Source: Pseudomonadales bacterium (GTDB lineage Bacteria > Pseudomonadota > Gammaproteobacteria > Pseudomonadales > UBA7239). From it: a stretch of DNA of 6,485 nt. This document shows positions 5,425-6,485 of this stretch, piece by piece (positions within the stretch are counted from its first letter, which is position 1; every line of letters begins with the position of its first letter). Where the stretch lies: NCBI GenBank assembly GCA_020443005.1, contig JAGRJA010000435.1, positions 1-6,485 on the forward strand. Direction: 5' to 3'. The notes under the pieces were generated by a model. It saw only the letters and a program-made list of their open reading frames with translations. It was not told the origin of the DNA and searched no databases. The position numbers and the translations under genes were made by a program.

Positions 5425-6403
5425 AAACCAGACGGAATTGAGGAATGGTGTTGTCTTCATCGACCACCATGATTTCACCCTTGACACGCTTGCCAATAGC
5501 CACATCTTCGGGTTTGCAGTCGATAATGTTGGAGACAATGCGCGTGCCTTCATCCAGCGTGATAACGGCACAGATCAACGGGTATTGGTAACCGGGTATT
5601 TCCGGGTAATGCAGCTCAATGAAACTGAAAACCTCGCCTTCCATTGTTGATGCAATAAAATCCCACTCGTTGCTCTGGCATTCTCCGCAGAAAGGCCGGG
5701 GAGGGTGCCTGAGAGTCTGGCAACCCTTGCAACGCTGGATGGGCAATGTGTTGTGTTTCTCGACCTGATCCCACCACCAGCTGTTGTCGTGGCCACGGAC
5801 AGAACGGATGCGGGTGGGTGGTTTGGGTGCATTATCGGTGCCTTCTGTTACCGGTGCCTGTGCTTGAGCGGGTTTGAACTTCAACACACGGAACTGCATG
5901 GTGCCCACTGTTTCGCCGTTCTGATCGGTGAAGGTGGTACGGGTTTCGATGAAATAGCCATTGCCCATTGCAGTGGCTTTTTCTTCGGAAATCTTGTCGA
6001 TAATCGTGTGAGCAGTGATTTTGTCACCGGGTTTCAGATCGCGGAAATACTCCTGGTCGCTGTTGGTACCCAGCACCGCACTGTAACCGTTCTCGCTGAG
6101 GAAAGCGTGCAACTGGCGCTGGCCATCCTGTTCGGAAGGGTCTTTGTCATCGGCAAAGGCCATCGGGTAACCTTCCATGCTCCAGGCTTGCAACATGGTA
6201 GGGGGGGCGATCAGGCCGCCTTTGGCAGATTTTTCAGCAAAGGCCTTGTCGGTATAGACGGGGTTGGTATCACCCATGACTTCGCACCAGTGACGAATCA
6301 TGGCTTCGTTTACATCATCGAGACCGGGTGTCGGCGGAGCAATTTCCTTGCCGACCCATGAATAGAGCTTTTCTTCAAAAGCTTTTTTCTCTTCGGGCGT
6401 CAT
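5423..6403 (-). CDS. chsH2: ChsH2-like protein: MaoC-type domain fused to DUF35 (zinc ribbon + OB-fold)
   Basis: The 326-residue protein has two parts. Residues about 12-176 form a FAS1/MaoC-like hot-dog domain. Its hydratase-like motif reads GDTNPVYTD (44-52), with Tyr50 where an active hydratase has His, so this half is probably non-catalytic. After a Pro/Ala-rich linker (178-198), residues about 207-326 are DUF35: the WWWDQV helix, zinc-ribbon cysteines C225, C228, C239 and C242, and a C-terminal OB-fold. In M. tuberculosis ChsH2 the hot-dog half pairs with ChsH1 and the DUF35 half docks Ltp2, linking hydration to aldol cleavage. Both partners follow directly here. Start: AGGA 7 bases upstream of the ATG. 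It is the first gene of the module within the window; no convincing minus-strand promoter was found in the 82 bases beyond it. Confidence 0.88.
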   Translation of the reverse strand: MTPEEKKAFEEKLYSWVGKEIAPPTPGLDDVNEAMIRHWCEVMGDTNPVYTDKAFAEKSAKGGLIAPPTMLQAWSMEGYPMAFADDKDPSEQDGQRQLHAFLSENGYSAVLGTNSDQEYFRDLKPGDKITAHTIIDKISEEKATAMGNGYFIETRTTFTDQNGETVGTMQFRVLKFKPAQAQAPVTEGTDNAPKPPTRIRSVRGHDNSWWWDQVEKHNTLPIQRCKGCQTLRHPPRPFCGECQSNEWDFIASTMEGEVFSFIELHYPEIPGYQYPLICAVITLDEGTRIVSNIIDCKPEDVAIGKRVKGEIMVVDEDNTIPQFRLV

Positions 6404-6436
6404 AGCTGTTTCCTGATAGTGGTTGATGATAATGCC

Positions 6437-6478
6437 GACAGGCCGTTGTGCATCGTTTTGTTGTGCATGGTTGACAGG
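6437..6478. repeat. Nested direct repeats upstream of the steroid module (candidate operator)
   Basis: GTTGTGCAT occurs twice, at 6445-6453 and 6460-6468, with a 15-base period. The pair is flanked by two copies of GACAGG at 6437-6442 and 6473-6478. These direct repeats lie 34-75 bases before the ChsH2-like ATG, a usual place for a regulator site. The arrangement is seen directly; regulator binding is inference. Confidence 0.35.
6471..6476 (+). promoter_or_regulatory. Outward-facing TTGACA, possible -35 box of a divergent gene
   Basis: A perfect TTGACA on the plus strand lies nine bases from the right edge. A matching -10 would fall outside the window, so this can only be flagged. If real, it implies a divergently transcribed gene beyond the edge that shares the repeat region. 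Confidence 0.2.
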
Positions 6479-6485
6479 TTAAACG

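Noticed and set aside
5705..6361. Plus-strand open frame of 218 codons
   Set aside because: It lies wholly antisense to the ChsH2-like gene, whose domains and motifs are clear. The translation shows no recognisable domain and is best explained as a shadow of the opposite-strand codon bias.

Overview
All recognisable genes in this window lie on the minus strand, tightly packed and each with its own ribosome binding site, so transcription runs from the right end to the left. Gene content (DUF1244 protein, Nu-class-like glutathione transferase, GFA protein, AhpD-like protein, steroid-type side-chain enzymes) and moderate G+C suggest a free-living, probably aquatic, gammaproteobacterium. A Cellvibrionales/Spongiibacteraceae-type steroid degrader is a reasonable guess but is not proven by the sequence.

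Right block (about 3749-6485). Three genes read ChsH2-like > ChsH1-like > Ltp2-like, separated by 11 and 2 bases, and end at a strong hairpin/T-tract terminator. The first encodes a MaoC-type hot-dog domain fused to a DUF35 zinc ribbon and OB-fold. The second encodes a small MaoC hydratase carrying the catalytic Asp/His. The third encodes a thiolase-fold protein without the thiolase nucleophile cysteine but with two tyrosines spaced as in Ltp2 aldolases. This matches the order of Rv3542c-Rv3541c-Rv3540c in Mycobacterium tuberculosis. The predicted job is hydration of a C22-type steroid enoyl-CoA, then retro-aldol release of propionyl-CoA to leave a 17-keto steroid. The 82 bases upstream of the first gene hold paired direct repeats and an outward-facing TTGACA, so a divergent gene or operator may lie just outside the window.

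Middle block (about 556-3721). Five genes appear to form a second operon: a fatty acid hydroxylase/sterol desaturase-family membrane di-iron protein, a four-helix DUF1648 membrane protein, an AhpD/carboxymuconolactone decarboxylase-family protein with a CxxC motif, a GFA/CENP-V zinc protein and a glutathione transferase of the YfcG/YghU type. A perfect TGTGA-N6-TCACA palindrome, the consensus for CRP/Vfr, lies upstream of the first gene. The block combines a membrane oxygenase-like protein with several thiol or glutathione-linked proteins. Its substrate cannot be read from the sequence, but its position next to the side-chain module makes a steroid or lipid link worth testing.

Left block (1-555). 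A small DUF1244 gene has its own candidate promoter. The first codons of a short hydrophobic protein run off the left edge. I found no RNA gene, CRISPR array, insertion sequence or phage element.
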